From assembly GCF_014145635.1 (NCBI RefSeq), contig NZ_JACHTC010000003.1:62001-126000 (forward strand): DNA of 64,000 nucleotides. The letters run 5' to 3'. The notes beneath the pieces are model-generated. The model was not told the origin of the DNA. It saw only the letters and a program-made list of their open reading frames with translations, and searched no databases. The DNA is from Myroides sp. WP-1 (GTDB lineage: Bacteria > Bacteroidota > Bacteroidia > Flavobacteriales > Flavobacteriaceae). Positions 56,231 through 64,000 of this stretch are shown one piece after another. Position 1 is the stretch's first letter. Each line of letters starts with the position of its first letter. The position numbers were made by a program, and so were the translations under genes.

Positions 56231-56674
56231 ATGATGCAACTAATTCGTCAATTTCTAAGTCCTTCGGATGAACAAGAAATTATAGAAGCTATTACGCAAG
56301 CGGAGAAAAACACCACAGGTGAAATTCGCGTTCACATCGAGACAACGTCAACTAAAGAGCCTTATACAAGAGCTCAAGAGGTTTTTTTTGAATTAGCTAT
56401 GGATAAAACCACGCATGCGAATGGTGTTCTATTTTATATCTGCTTAAATTCTAAAGCTTTTGTTATTTTGGGAGATAAGGGAATTGACCAACGTGTAAAA
56501 GCGGAAAATTTTTGGGAAGGCACAAAAGAACTTGTCATCAACCACTTTAAACAGGGGTTATATAAACAAGGGCTAATTTATGGCATACTCAAAGCAGGTA
56601 GTCAATTAAAAGTGTATTTTCCTTCTCAAGGGGAAAGCAAAAATGAACTATCAAACGAAATATCAAAAGCTTAA
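56231..56674 (+). CDS. TPM-domain protein 1
   Basis: A 147-residue protein of the TPM (TLP18.3/Psb32/MOLO-1) fold; I start it at the ATG at 56231, 3 nt behind the lemA stop. The domain covers about 12-125 (DEQEIIEAITQAEKNTTGEIRVHIETT, ANGVLFYICLNSKAFVILGDKGID, LYKQGLIYGILKAGSQLKVYFP). It has no signal peptide or membrane segment and so appears cytoplasmic, unlike its neighbour. The TPM fold binds phosphate-type ligands or metal in some homologues. Function unknown. Confidence 0.88.
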   Translation: MMQLIRQFLSPSDEQEIIEAITQAEKNTTGEIRVHIETTSTKEPYTRAQEVFFELAMDKTTHANGVLFYICLNSKAFVILGDKGIDQRVKAENFWEGTKELVINHFKQGLYKQGLIYGILKAGSQLKVYFPSQGESKNELSNEISKA

Positions 56675-56680
56675 CTCAAC

Positions 56681-57499
56681 ATGCAAAAACGAAGAAACAA
56701 CGTCTTATCATTTGTAGTATTTGCTTTCATTTTCCTTTGTTCGCAAATCAATTATGCGCAATTCACTATTCCTGAAAAACCAAAGAAAAGCGAGCAAACA
56801 TCGGTTTACGATTACGCTCAAATTTTAAGCAGTCAACAAAGCACAGCGTTAGAACAACGGTTACTTGCTTATAGTAAGGAAACCTCAACGCAGATTGTCG
56901 TTATTACAATTCCTTCTTTGCAAGGTGAGAGTATTGGCATTTTAGGTCCTAAATGGGGACAAACGTGGGGTATTGGACAGAAAGACAAAGGCAATGGGGT
57001 ATTAATTTTACTAGCTGCACAGGAAAGACAAATTGGCATTTATCCGGGTTATGGTGCGGAAGTTCAAATAACAGCAGGACAAGGAGGAGAATTGATCCGA
57101 AATCGAATCATCCCAGAGTTCAAAAAAGGCGATTACTACGCTGGATTAAACGAAGGGGTTACGGGTATCACAGAAATGCTTGCAGGAACTTACCAGGCAG
57201 ATGCTCGTGTGGATGGAGATAATGAAATCGGTGGATTAATTTGCGTTTTTATCATTCTTGCTTTAATTATTGGAACTATTTTATTCAAAAATAAAAATAA
57301 CAATGGAGGTCATGGTGGCAATTCTGGTCATCGCGGCTTCTTAGATGATCTAACTAGCATGGTCATTCTCAGCAACCTAGGCAGAAGCTCAGGTGGAGGT
57401 GGCTTTGGCGGAGGAGGAAGCTTCGGTGGCGGCGGCGGTTTTGGCGGCGGCTTCGGAGGTGGAGGTTTCTCTGGTGGTGGATCTAGCGGAAGCTGGTAA
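56681..57499 (+). CDS. TPM-domain protein 2 (YgcG-like), exported with glycine-rich tail
   Basis: A 272-residue protein. Signal peptide about 1-26 ending INYAQ, TPM domain about 42-165 (VYDYAQILSSQQSTALEQRLLAYSKETSTQIVVITIPSLQGESI; VLILLAAQERQIGIYPGYGAE), a transmembrane segment at about 185-203, and a glycine/serine-rich C-terminal tail (about 235-272) typical of YgcG-like proteins. It is co-transcribed with lemA and the smaller TPM gene. The topology puts the TPM domain in the periplasm and the Gly-rich tail in the cytoplasm. A bidirectional terminator follows. Confidence 0.9.
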   Translation: MQKRRNNVLSFVVFAFIFLCSQINYAQFTIPEKPKKSEQTSVYDYAQILSSQQSTALEQRLLAYSKETSTQIVVITIPSLQGESIGILGPKWGQTWGIGQKDKGNGVLILLAAQERQIGIYPGYGAEVQITAGQGGELIRNRIIPEFKKGDYYAGLNEGVTGITEMLAGTYQADARVDGDNEIGGLICVFIILALIIGTILFKNKNNNGGHGGNSGHRGFLDDLTSMVILSNLGRSSGGGGFGGGGSFGGGGGFGGGFGGGGFSGGGSSGSW

Positions 57500-57517
57500 A
57501 TCTAATCTTTATATGAT

Positions 57518-57557
57518 AAAAAAAGCGGTTGTTTGATACAAACAACCGCTTTTTTTT
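57518..57557. terminator. Bidirectional terminator
   Basis: GCGGTTGTTT/AAACAACCGC is a 10-bp stem flanked by seven A on one side and eight T on the other, between the TPM gene and the converging receptor gene, whose stop codon begins inside the T run. Confidence 0.9.
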
Positions 57558-60300
57558 ATCGTCTTCCCATTCGCATCATGCCTCCTCCGCGATTTCCACC
57601 GCGATTTCCGCGCATTTCTTTTCCGCCAAATCCCTTTAAACTATACGTCAAAGAAAACATAACATAGCGCTTTAAAACTAAACTCTCTGAATCTACAATA
57701 GACGTGGCATCAATGGTACGCCTTGAACTTGTATTTTGATTCAACACATCGTAAACTTTTACCTTTGCCTTAAATCGATCATTAAAGAATTCATACGCCA
57801 AACTGATATTCCACATATAGAAATCGCGATTATAACCACTGGCAATTTGTGAATTGTAGGTATAATTAAAATCATTTCCAATCGTAAACTTACTCGGCCA
57901 GTACAACACCGTTTCCAACGAAGCATTGTGAATATAATTACTAGCGCGATCTACATTGAAGTTCTTGTAACTGGACCAATTCGTGTTATAATTATAGGAA
58001 GGTGAAATTCTAAACAACTCACCATAATCTACGTTGACATAAACCCGCGGACTAAGACTATTGGAAATTGCATCGTAAATAACTCCATCAATATAACCTT
58101 TTTGCACACTTTGATTGTAACGCATGTTAATTCCATAACGCACACTTAATTCATCCCATTTAGCCGAACGATACCACGATCCATTCAACGACCAACTATA
58201 AGCTCCTGATACATTTTTGTATGTAGAAATACTCTTGCGATCTTCATCGTAATCGATGGCATTGACAATGCTATTATTTAAAATATTGACATTTCCATAA
58301 ACTGAATATCCTGAACGCGTTTGAAAATTATAGGATCTATAACTCAACGTCATGGTATGATTACCTGTCGGACGCAAATCAGGATTTCCAACGAAAGTAT
58401 GTAGCGGATTACTCACATCAACGATATCCAAAAGCTCTGTAGCACGTTGATAGGTTACGTTGTAATTATACATCAACCAAAACATATTTCCCTTTGATAG
58501 TGTGTATCTCAGATTAACTAATACGTTAGGATCAATGTACTTTTTGTCTAAGGTATAATTTTCTTTATTATACAATGCCTCTACACTATTCTTCACCAAC
58601 TGAGTCGACGTATTAAAATCGGCATAAAATTTCTTATGTGTAAGATTAAATCCGACATAAGGATTCACCGTTGTTCGAACAGTTACATACCGATTAGTCT
58701 GCAAGCTATTCAAATCGGTATAATCTTGAGTTGCTTCGTTGTAGTCAAATACTTTTGCGTCTGTAATCTCTTGATTTCTATCCCAACTAGTTCCGATCAA
58801 CATCGTAAGCGAATCTGTTATCGGTTGGCTATATTCAAAAGACAAAGCATACGAATCATTGGCGTTATTTTGTCTTTGGTATTGGCGACGTTTATCTTCT
58901 TCTTGTTCTGTTTTGTAAAAATGAGTTACAGATTCTTGCAAGATATCACTTTCATTCACGCTGTTTGCATTTCTAAACTCCACCGTAAAAAATTGTCGAT
59001 CTCTTTTTAACTTGCGCATATAACGCATAGAGTTTGCAAAACTATTACTATCCCCTTTGTTTCGTGCATGTGATTCGCTATCGTTGAGTAATTCTCCTTG
59101 TTCATTGAGTGATTCAGAGGACGAACTGGTCACCGAACTCGAATAATTCGTTTGAAAATTTGGCGTGATATAAAAGGAGTCTTTTTCGCCTATATAATCA
59201 ATCGATACATTAGCCGAATGACCTTCTGAATCACTATTAGAACCGGATTCTGAATTAGTTGCAAACTCGCCAGAAGGTAAAAATTGAGTAACCGATGATC
59301 GGTTTTTACTTTCTGTGTCGGAGAAGTTATAGTTGTAACTGCCATTTACCTTTAATTTATCCGAAAGATCTTGTACAAAATTTACCCCTAGCATTCTCGA
59401 CGTTGTAATTCCACCCGAACTTTTTCCCATGCGCATATTGTCAAAAACTTCATCCATAGAAAATCCCATAGCATTAATATTATTGGCAGAACCGATAACG
59501 TTGAGTTGCGTTTTATCAAAAAAAGTATTGAAGAACAGACTTCCTTCGTAGCGTTTATCAGACCCATACCCTCCTGTTACTTTTCCAAAATACCCTTTGT
59601 TATTCGCTTCGTCAATTGTGATATTAATACTGGCGTCATCTGATTTCGCACGTTCACCGGTAAATTTTTCTTTTTTGGTTTTCTTGTCTGTTACTTGAAC
59701 TTTATTAATAATTTCTGCAGGCAAGTTTTCCAAGGCAATTTTTCCGTCTTCCCCAAAAAAAGGTTTGCCATTCACCAAGATCTCGTTTACTTGTTTACCG
59801 TTTACCGTAATTTTTTTATTCTCGTCAATTTGCAATCCAGGTAATTGCTTTAGCAATTGCTCAAGATTGGCATCGGGACGAACAGTAAAAGAAGAAGCGT
59901 TAAACTCAAGTGTGTCTCGTTTTACCCGAATTGGCGGAATATCTGCGGTGATAACCAATTCATCCAAACTCGTAATCAATTCTTGCAGTTGAATAGTCCC
60001 CAAGTTGTAGGTTTGTTCACCTGTTGATTCTATAGCCTTACTATAGGGCTTAAAGCCAACCATACTTGCTTTAAAGCGCACTTTTTCTTCAGGTAGTTTC
60101 ACCTTTAGTTCAAAATTACCTTCCGCATTAGACATGCTATATTCTAGTACGGAATTATCTTTTTCTTTAACCACATAAACTGTCACAGCTTCTAATGGAT
60201 TTTTCACGCTATCAGTAAGTTTTCCTTGGATACTAACCGTAGATTGACTGAATACAGTCTGAAAAAATAAAACGGTTAACAAGCAAATTAGTTTTTTCAT
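57556..60300 (-). CDS. Outer-membrane beta-barrel receptor (TonB-receptor-like, carboxypeptidase-regulatory-like N-terminus)
   Basis: A 914-residue secreted protein. I start it at the ATG at 60300 (signal peptide KKLICLLTVLFFQTVFS); the longer open frame overlaps der and is rejected. After a carboxypeptidase-regulatory-like domain (about 22-105; QGKLTDSVKNPLEAVTVYV) comes a plug-like part (KQLPGLQIDENKKITVNGKQVNEILVNGKPFF) and a long barrel of the OMP_b-brl_2 type. The C-terminus is rich in Gly, Met and Arg (GNRGGNRGGGMMRMGRR). The family is distinct from SusC and has no SusD partner; substrate unknown. It begins only 11 nt behind the der terminator hairpin. Confidence 0.88.
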   Translation of the reverse strand: MKKLICLLTVLFFQTVFSQSTVSIQGKLTDSVKNPLEAVTVYVVKEKDNSVLEYSMSNAEGNFELKVKLPEEKVRFKASMVGFKPYSKAIESTGEQTYNLGTIQLQELITSLDELVITADIPPIRVKRDTLEFNASSFTVRPDANLEQLLKQLPGLQIDENKKITVNGKQVNEILVNGKPFFGEDGKIALENLPAEIINKVQVTDKKTKKEKFTGERAKSDDASINITIDEANNKGYFGKVTGGYGSDKRYEGSLFFNTFFDKTQLNVIGSANNINAMGFSMDEVFDNMRMGKSSGGITTSRMLGVNFVQDLSDKLKVNGSYNYNFSDTESKNRSSVTQFLPSGEFATNSESGSNSDSEGHSANVSIDYIGEKDSFYITPNFQTNYSSSVTSSSSESLNEQGELLNDSESHARNKGDSNSFANSMRYMRKLKRDRQFFTVEFRNANSVNESDILQESVTHFYKTEQEEDKRRQYQRQNNANDSYALSFEYSQPITDSLTMLIGTSWDRNQEITDAKVFDYNEATQDYTDLNSLQTNRYVTVRTTVNPYVGFNLTHKKFYADFNTSTQLVKNSVEALYNKENYTLDKKYIDPNVLVNLRYTLSKGNMFWLMYNYNVTYQRATELLDIVDVSNPLHTFVGNPDLRPTGNHTMTLSYRSYNFQTRSGYSVYGNVNILNNSIVNAIDYDEDRKSISTYKNVSGAYSWSLNGSWYRSAKWDELSVRYGINMRYNQSVQKGYIDGVIYDAISNSLSPRVYVNVDYGELFRISPSYNYNTNWSSYKNFNVDRASNYIHNASLETVLYWPSKFTIGNDFNYTYNSQIASGYNRDFYMWNISLAYEFFNDRFKAKVKVYDVLNQNTSSRRTIDATSIVDSESLVLKRYVMFSLTYSLKGFGGKEMRGNRGGNRGGGMMRMGRR

Positions 60301-60311
60301 AGTAACAAAAA

Positions 60312-60341
60312 ACGGTCTTTGTTCTTCCAAACAAAGACCGT
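60312..60341 (-). terminator. der terminator in front of the receptor gene
   Basis: A perfect 12-bp stem ACGGTCTTTGTT/AACAAAGACCGT with a 6-nt loop is followed on the minus strand by TTTTTTGTT, 11 nt before the next ATG. Confidence 0.88.
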
Positions 60342-60361
60342 ATATTTTAGTATAATTACAA

Positions 60362-61675
60362 TTATTTTTGTCTAAAATAGATGTCAATAGGCACACCGCT
60401 AAAGTCATAAATTTCACGTAATTTATTCTCAACAAACCTTTTATAAGGATCTTTAATGTATTGAGGTAAATTCGCAAAAAACACAAATTGAGGTGATGGC
60501 GTTGGCAACTGCATACAATACTTAATCTTGATATACTTCCCTTTAATCGCTGGTGGTGGTGTATGTTCAATGATAGGCAACATTGTTTCATTAAATTTCG
60601 AAGTAGAAATTCTGTTCTTTCTATTTTCATAGACCTGAACCGCAGTTTCTAACGCTTTTAATAAACGTTGTTTTGTTATTGTTGATGTAAATACAATTGG
60701 CACATCTGTAAATGGAGCAATGCTTTCGCGTATTTTATCCTCAAATTGTTTTGACGTCAGTGTGTCCTTATCGATCAAGTCCCACTTATTCACTAAAATA
60801 ACAATTCCTTTTCTATTTTTCTCTGCTAACCAGAAAATATTTTGATCTTGTCCTTCAAATCCTCTTGTAGCATCAACCATTAAGATACAAACATCACTGT
60901 GTTCGATTGCGCGAATCGAACGCATTACAGAATAGAATTCTAAATCTTCTTTTACTTTTGTTTTTCTACGGATACCCGCTGTATCAACTAAGTTAAAGTC
61001 AAATCCAAATTGAGTAAAACGCGTATCGATAGCATCTCTTGTTGTTCCTGCAATATCAGTTACAATATAGCGATCTTCTCCAATCAAGGCATTGATAAAA
61101 CTAGATTTACCTGCATTTGGACGTCCAACTACAGCAAAACGAGGTAATTCCCCATCTTCTATTTCCTCTCTCACCTCTTCTTCAGGAAGCGCTTTAACAA
61201 CTTCGTCTAATAAGTCACCTGTACCACTTCCACTCATTCCTGCGATTGGATAAATTTCTCCCAATCCCAAATTATAAAACTCATACGAATCGTCCATGCG
61301 TTTCGCACTATCTACTTTATTAACTGCAACAAAAACAGGTTTTGTTTCGCGGTGTAATAATTTTGCTACTTCAGCATCCATAGGAGTAATCCCCTCTTCA
61401 ACATCCACAACAAATATAATAACATCAGCTTCCTCAATTGCCAAAGCAACTTGACGTCTGATTTCTTCTTCAAAAATATCATCTGATCCCTTTACATATC
61501 CTCCAGTATCAATTACCGAGAACTCTCTTCCATTCCATTCTGATTTGCCGTAGTTTCTATCGCGCGTTACCCCGCTAACCGAATCTACAATTGCCTCTCT
61601 CCTTTGAATCAATCGATTAAAGAAAGTGGATTTTCCTACGTTTGGTCTCCCAACTATGGCTACTATACTACTCAT
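60362..61675 (-). CDS. der: Ribosome-associated GTPase Der (EngA)
   Basis: A 437-residue essential GTPase for 50S subunit assembly. Two GTPase domains in tandem each have a P-loop (GRPNVGKST at 9-17; GRPNAGKSS near 184), DTGG or DTAG, and NKVD or NKWD. The C-terminal KH-like domain (about 355-437) ends [25 protein letters not shown]. The order era-der on the same strand, with a separate -7 element at 61695-61702, is conserved in Bacteroidota to my knowledge. Confidence 0.98.
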   Translation of the reverse strand: MSSIVAIVGRPNVGKSTFFNRLIQRREAIVDSVSGVTRDRNYGKSEWNGREFSVIDTGGYVKGSDDIFEEEIRRQVALAIEEADVIIFVVDVEEGITPMDAEVAKLLHRETKPVFVAVNKVDSAKRMDDSYEFYNLGLGEIYPIAGMSGSGTGDLLDEVVKALPEEEVREEIEDGELPRFAVVGRPNAGKSSFINALIGEDRYIVTDIAGTTRDAIDTRFTQFGFDFNLVDTAGIRRKTKVKEDLEFYSVMRSIRAIEHSDVCILMVDATRGFEGQDQNIFWLAEKNRKGIVILVNKWDLIDKDTLTSKQFEDKIRESIAPFTDVPIVFTSTITKQRLLKALETAVQVYENRKNRISTSKFNETMLPIIEHTPPPAIKGKYIKIKYCMQLPTPSPQFVFFANLPQYIKDPYKRFVENKLREIYDFSGVPIDIYFRQK

Positions 61676-61694
61676 ATACTATTTAAATATGTCG

Positions 61695-61702
61695 CAAAGT
61701 TA
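61695..61702 (-). promoter_or_regulatory. Putative der promoter, -7 element
   Basis: TAACTTTG on the minus strand matches TAnnTTTG, 19 nt upstream of the der ATG. Confidence 0.55.
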
Positions 61703-61741
61703 CTATTTCAATGCAATATTTTACGCTATTATTTAATTTCT

Positions 61742-62629
61742 CTATTTTTTTTGATTGTATCCGAAACGTTTCAACTGATAATCGCTCGATCTCCAATCTT
61801 TATTCACCTTAACAAAAAGCTCTAAGTGTACTTTTTTATCAAAGAATTTTTCCATTTCTATACGGGCAGCAATTCCTACTTTTTTCAAAGCTGCACCTTT
61901 ATGTCCGATCAAAATTCCCTTTTGCGTATCGCGCTCTACCATAATAATGGCTTTGATTCGAATAATTTCTTCTTCCTCTAAAAATTCTTCTGTTTCTACT
62001 TCTACAGCGTAAGGAATCTCTTTTTCATAGTTCAACAAAATTTTCTCGCGAATAATTTCATTGACAAAGAAACGCTCCGATCTATCCGTTAAGGCATCTT
62101 TTGCATAAAAAGGAGGCGATTCAGGTAATAATTCAATAATACGATCATAAACGGCTTGTGTATTAAACTTCTCTAAAGCAGAAATAGGAAAAATCTCTGC
62201 ATTGGGAACCTTAGACTTCCACAACTCCATTTGTTCTTCTAATTGTTGCTGATTAGATTTATCAATTTTATTCAACAACAATAAAATAGGCACCTTAGAG
62301 TGAATAATTCGATTAAAAAAAGCTTCGTCTTTCAATTCTTTTTCCCCTACTTCGACCATATAGATCAATACATCTGCGTCTTCAAAAGCAGATTTAACAA
62401 AATCCATCATCGATTCTTGTAATTCATACGCTGGCTTAATAATACCCGGTGTATCAGAAAATACAATTTGATAATCCTCTTCATTTACAATTCCTAGAAT
62501 ACGATGTCTTGTTGTTTGCGCTTTTGAAGTTATTATTGATAATCGCTCTCCCACTAATGCATTCATTAGGGTTGATTTCCCTACATTGGGATTACCTATA
62601 ATATTCACAAATCCAGCTTTATGTGCCAT
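61742..62629 (-). CDS. era: GTPase Era
   Basis: A 295-residue GTPase that binds 16S rRNA near its 3' end and aids 30S assembly. The GTPase domain has the P-loop GNPNVGKST at residues 12-20, DTPGI and NKID; the C-terminal KH domain (about 205-290) has the GHKGAALKKVG loop. Era contacts the GAUCACCUCC tail of 16S rRNA, the same region that S21 covers in this group of bacteria. It lies ahead of der with a 66-nt gap and its own -7 element. Confidence 0.98.
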   Translation of the reverse strand: MAHKAGFVNIIGNPNVGKSTLMNALVGERLSIITSKAQTTRHRILGIVNEEDYQIVFSDTPGIIKPAYELQESMMDFVKSAFEDADVLIYMVEVGEKELKDEAFFNRIIHSKVPILLLLNKIDKSNQQQLEEQMELWKSKVPNAEIFPISALEKFNTQAVYDRIIELLPESPPFYAKDALTDRSERFFVNEIIREKILLNYEKEIPYAVEVETEEFLEEEEIIRIKAIIMVERDTQKGILIGHKGAALKKVGIAARIEMEKFFDKKVHLELFVKVNKDWRSSDYQLKRFGYNQKK

Positions 62630-62648
62630 AAAAATATATTTTTCGCTA

Positions 62649-62656
62649 CAAAGGTA
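62649..62656 (-). promoter_or_regulatory. Putative era promoter, -7 element
   Basis: TACCTTTG on the minus strand matches TAnnTTTG, 19 nt upstream of the era ATG, the same spacing as for der. Confidence 0.6.
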
Positions 62657-62790
62657 GTTTTTATCAATGAGATAGTTGAAAAAAAATGAAAGAACTCGAC
62701 TTAATTCCCTCTTTCTGTGTTTTTACATGCTGACAAATTTTGATTTATAGGCTATTTTACTAGTTTTATCCTTTTAATATAAAACACCGC

Positions 62791-63450
62791 ATGATGAACG
62801 AAAACCAAAAACATTGGTCTAAGGTAGAATATCTACATGAAACTGTACAAAATCCCAATATACATATCAAAGGCAATACGAGTTATTACAGTCATGCTTG
62901 GAGTGGAACCTTTGAAGAAAGTGTAGTTCGATACTTATATGGCGATTCTTATAGTTTAAGCCAATGGGAACCGGCTTGGCCTATTGATCAGTTGTATATT
63001 GGTTCTCATGTTTGCTTTGCCGCCGAGGTAGTGATTATTATGGGTGGAAATAACACCCATCGCACAGATTGGTTTAGTTTATACCCCTTTGTTGAAACAA
63101 TCATCGAATCCTACCAACCAAAAGGAGATACAATTATCAAAGATGGCGCATGGATTGGAATGCGTGCTATGATTATGCCAGGTGTTACCATTGGAGAAGG
63201 AGCGATTATTGCCTCTGGTGCTGTAGTAACCAAAGATGTTGCTCCTTATACCCTTGTTGCAGGAAATCCAGCCAAACCCATCAAAACAAGATTTGATGAA
63301 AATACCACAACACGTTTACTTCAACTAAACCTATACGATTGGGAAGAAGCCAAATTCAACGCCCTACAACCCTATTTAACGGCCAACAACATTGACCTAT
63401 TGGAAGAACAAAGTCAATTATTCGATCAAACCAATCAACCTTCTAAATAA
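62791..63450 (+). CDS. CatB-related O-acetyltransferase
   Basis: A 219-residue acetyl-CoA-dependent acetyltransferase of the left-handed beta-helix (hexapeptide) class, in the XAT group that includes CatB chloramphenicol and Vat streptogramin acetyltransferases. The group signature is seen in VVIIMGGNNTHRTDWFSLYPF, with His90 as the likely catalytic base, and the hexapeptide coils in GAWIGMRAMIMPGVTIGEGAIIASGAVVTKDV. Chromosomal members of this group often have no resistance function, so the substrate is left open. Two ATG codons stand together at 62791 and 62794. It is divergent from era and has no operon partner. Confidence 0.9.
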   Translation: MMNENQKHWSKVEYLHETVQNPNIHIKGNTSYYSHAWSGTFEESVVRYLYGDSYSLSQWEPAWPIDQLYIGSHVCFAAEVVIIMGGNNTHRTDWFSLYPFVETIIESYQPKGDTIIKDGAWIGMRAMIMPGVTIGEGAIIASGAVVTKDVAPYTLVAGNPAKPIKTRFDENTTTRLLQLNLYDWEEAKFNALQPYLTANNIDLLEEQSQLFDQTNQPSK

Positions 63451-63573
63451 TTCTTTAAAAAAATCTCCCACATACTCTTACTGCACAGCACATTACACCC
63501 TAACCAAGTACCATTATCCCAATCAAACTAAAGATTTTGTTTAATTTACTTGGTTTGTACCAATATTAGTTTG

Positions 63574-63581
63574 TATATTTG
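63574..63581 (+). promoter_or_regulatory. Putative promoter of tRNA-fMet, -7 element
   Basis: TATATTTG is an exact TAnnTTTG match, with TTG triplets 16 and 21 nt upstream, and lies 12 nt ahead of the tRNA 5' end. Confidence 0.7.
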
Positions 63582-63592
63582 CACCACAATAG

Positions 63593-63665
63593 CGCGGGAT
63601 AGAGCAGTAGGCAGCTCGTCGGGCTCATAACCCGAAGGTCACAGGTTCGAGTCCTGTTCCCGCTA
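63593..63665 (+). tRNA. Initiator tRNA-Met (CAT)
   Basis: Cloverleaf with anticodon loop CTCATAA, three G-C pairs at the bottom of the anticodon stem (TCGGG/CCCGA) and an unpaired first acceptor position (C1 against U72), both marks of the initiator rather than the elongator. T-loop GTTCGAGTC; no encoded CCA. Confidence 0.96.
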
Positions 63666-63672
63666 CTAAGCC

Positions 63673-63706
63673 AAAAGACTTAATCGTTAGATTAAGTCTT
63701 TTTTTT
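63673..63706 (+). terminator. Terminator of tRNA-fMet (correct span)
   Basis: A perfect 13-bp stem AAAAGACTTAATC/GATTAAGTCTTTT with a 4-nt loop, followed by further T, starts 8 nt behind the tRNA. This span replaces the mistyped entry before it. Confidence 0.92.
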
Positions 63707-63842
63707 GCTTCTACACAAAATATTTTTTGTCTCTCGCCACTTTACCTACCCAAAAGTGACTTTTTTATCCCTTAGAGACAAAAATATGCGGTATTGTCTG
63801 TGTAATTTTTATTTAAAATATTTGCCTTAAAATACAGTACAC

Positions 63843-64000
63843 ATGAATACATTAGCACAGCAAATTGACGAATTAAATAAGAACTTAACACAACAAGTTC
63901 CCCCTGAAGTTTTAACTAGCTTCGGTCAATCTATTGAAGATGTAAAAAAATTACAACTCGAAGACCATTGTATCAAAGTAGGAGACACGTTTCCTAATTT
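63843..64000 (+). CDS. Peroxiredoxin-like (AhpC/TSA-type) protein, N-terminal part only
   Basis: The frame from the ATG at 63843 stays open to the window edge after about 52 codons. The N-terminal helix NTLAQQIDELNKNLTQQVPPEVLTSFGQSIEDVKK followed by KVGDTFPNF matches the start of the peroxiredoxin-like family (PRX_like2-type thioredoxin-fold proteins). The redox-active cysteine would lie beyond the edge, so peroxidase activity cannot be judged here. No operon partner on the left. Confidence 0.7.
   Translation, partial: MNTLAQQIDELNKNLTQQVPPEVLTSFGQSIEDVKKLQLEDHCIKVGDTFPN

Larger units (their letters stand above)
63106..63673 (+). terminator. Terminator of tRNA-fMet
   Basis: AAAAGACTTAATC/GATTAAGTCTTTT, a perfect 13-bp stem with a GTTA loop at 63673-63102 plus T run, lies directly behind the tRNA; see the corrected span in the next entry. 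Confidence 0.1.

Noticed and set aside
60301..60630. Upstream extension of the receptor gene by 110 residues
   Set aside because: It crosses the der terminator and overlaps the end of der; the ATG at 60300 begins a proper signal peptide.
63673..63706. Feature entry for the tRNA-fMet terminator with end 63106
   Set aside because: That end coordinate is a typing error; the valid span is 63673-63706.
1..64000. CRISPR arrays, intact insertion sequences, prophage or known defence systems
   Set aside because: No regularly spaced repeats, no transposase or phage genes and no defence proteins were found; the only recombinase is the chromosomal Xer protein.

Overview
The window is one contiguous stretch of a low-GC Bacteroidota chromosome, almost certainly family Flavobacteriaceae or a close relative; Myroides is my guess at genus, and it is only a guess. 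The signs are two SusC/SusD pairs, three further outer-membrane beta-barrel receptors or porins, lipoproteins with acidic residues after the lipobox cysteine, the TAnnTTTG -7 promoter element upstream of many genes, an almost complete lack of Shine-Dalgarno sequences (rpsU is the one clear exception), and a DUF3467 gene behind rpoC.

Layout. 1-434: 5' end of a pyruvate dehydrogenase E1 alpha gene. 435-1406: a gene-poor stretch with an orphan terminator and possible small-RNA unit. 1407-16206: core information-processing block on the minus strand, read from the right: rpsU, xerC, raiA, tRNA-Thr, tRNA-Tyr, tRNA-Thr, tuf, tRNA-Trp, secE, nusG, rplK, rplA, rplJ, rplL, rpoB, rpoC, DUF3467. 16366-21017: an operon for a TonB-dependent receptor, a TPR-like periplasmic protein, a LytS-type kinase and a LytTR regulator. 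21358-28805: a DAACS-family symporter, an operon DUF2851-PspC-HhH-acyl-CoA dehydrogenase, a putative porin and a small secreted protein. 29070-39040: two tandem SusC/SusD uptake pairs, each with its own promoter and terminator and no associated hydrolase. 39487-51404: rnhB, an ACC deaminase-like/glucosaminidase/hemL operon, hutU, DUF4136 lipoprotein, a three-repeat Ig-like lipoprotein, an unusually long aromatic amino acid hydroxylase, DUF4230 and GSCFA genes. 51468-57499: alaS, then an M23 peptidase-MerR-LemA-TPM-TPM run. 57556-64000: an outer-membrane beta-barrel receptor, der, era, a CatB-like acetyltransferase, initiator tRNA-Met and the start of a peroxiredoxin-like gene.

Most of the window is housekeeping or conserved flavobacterial sequence. 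I see no CRISPR array, phage, intact insertion sequence or recognised defence system. The signals most worth following are: the strong Shine-Dalgarno sequence of rpsU in a genome that otherwise avoids them; terminator hairpins placed 7-20 nt in front of the next start codon at three loci; a promoter placed so that its transcripts would start inside a terminator hairpin ahead of the tRNA-tuf unit; a perfect 28-bp inverted repeat at 46024-46083; a terminator for one gene encoded inside the 3' end of the opposing gene; the local two-component/TonB-receptor operon; and the aromatic amino acid hydroxylase with an insertion and a 270-residue C-terminal extension.

All calls come from reading the sequence; no database search or folding program was run.
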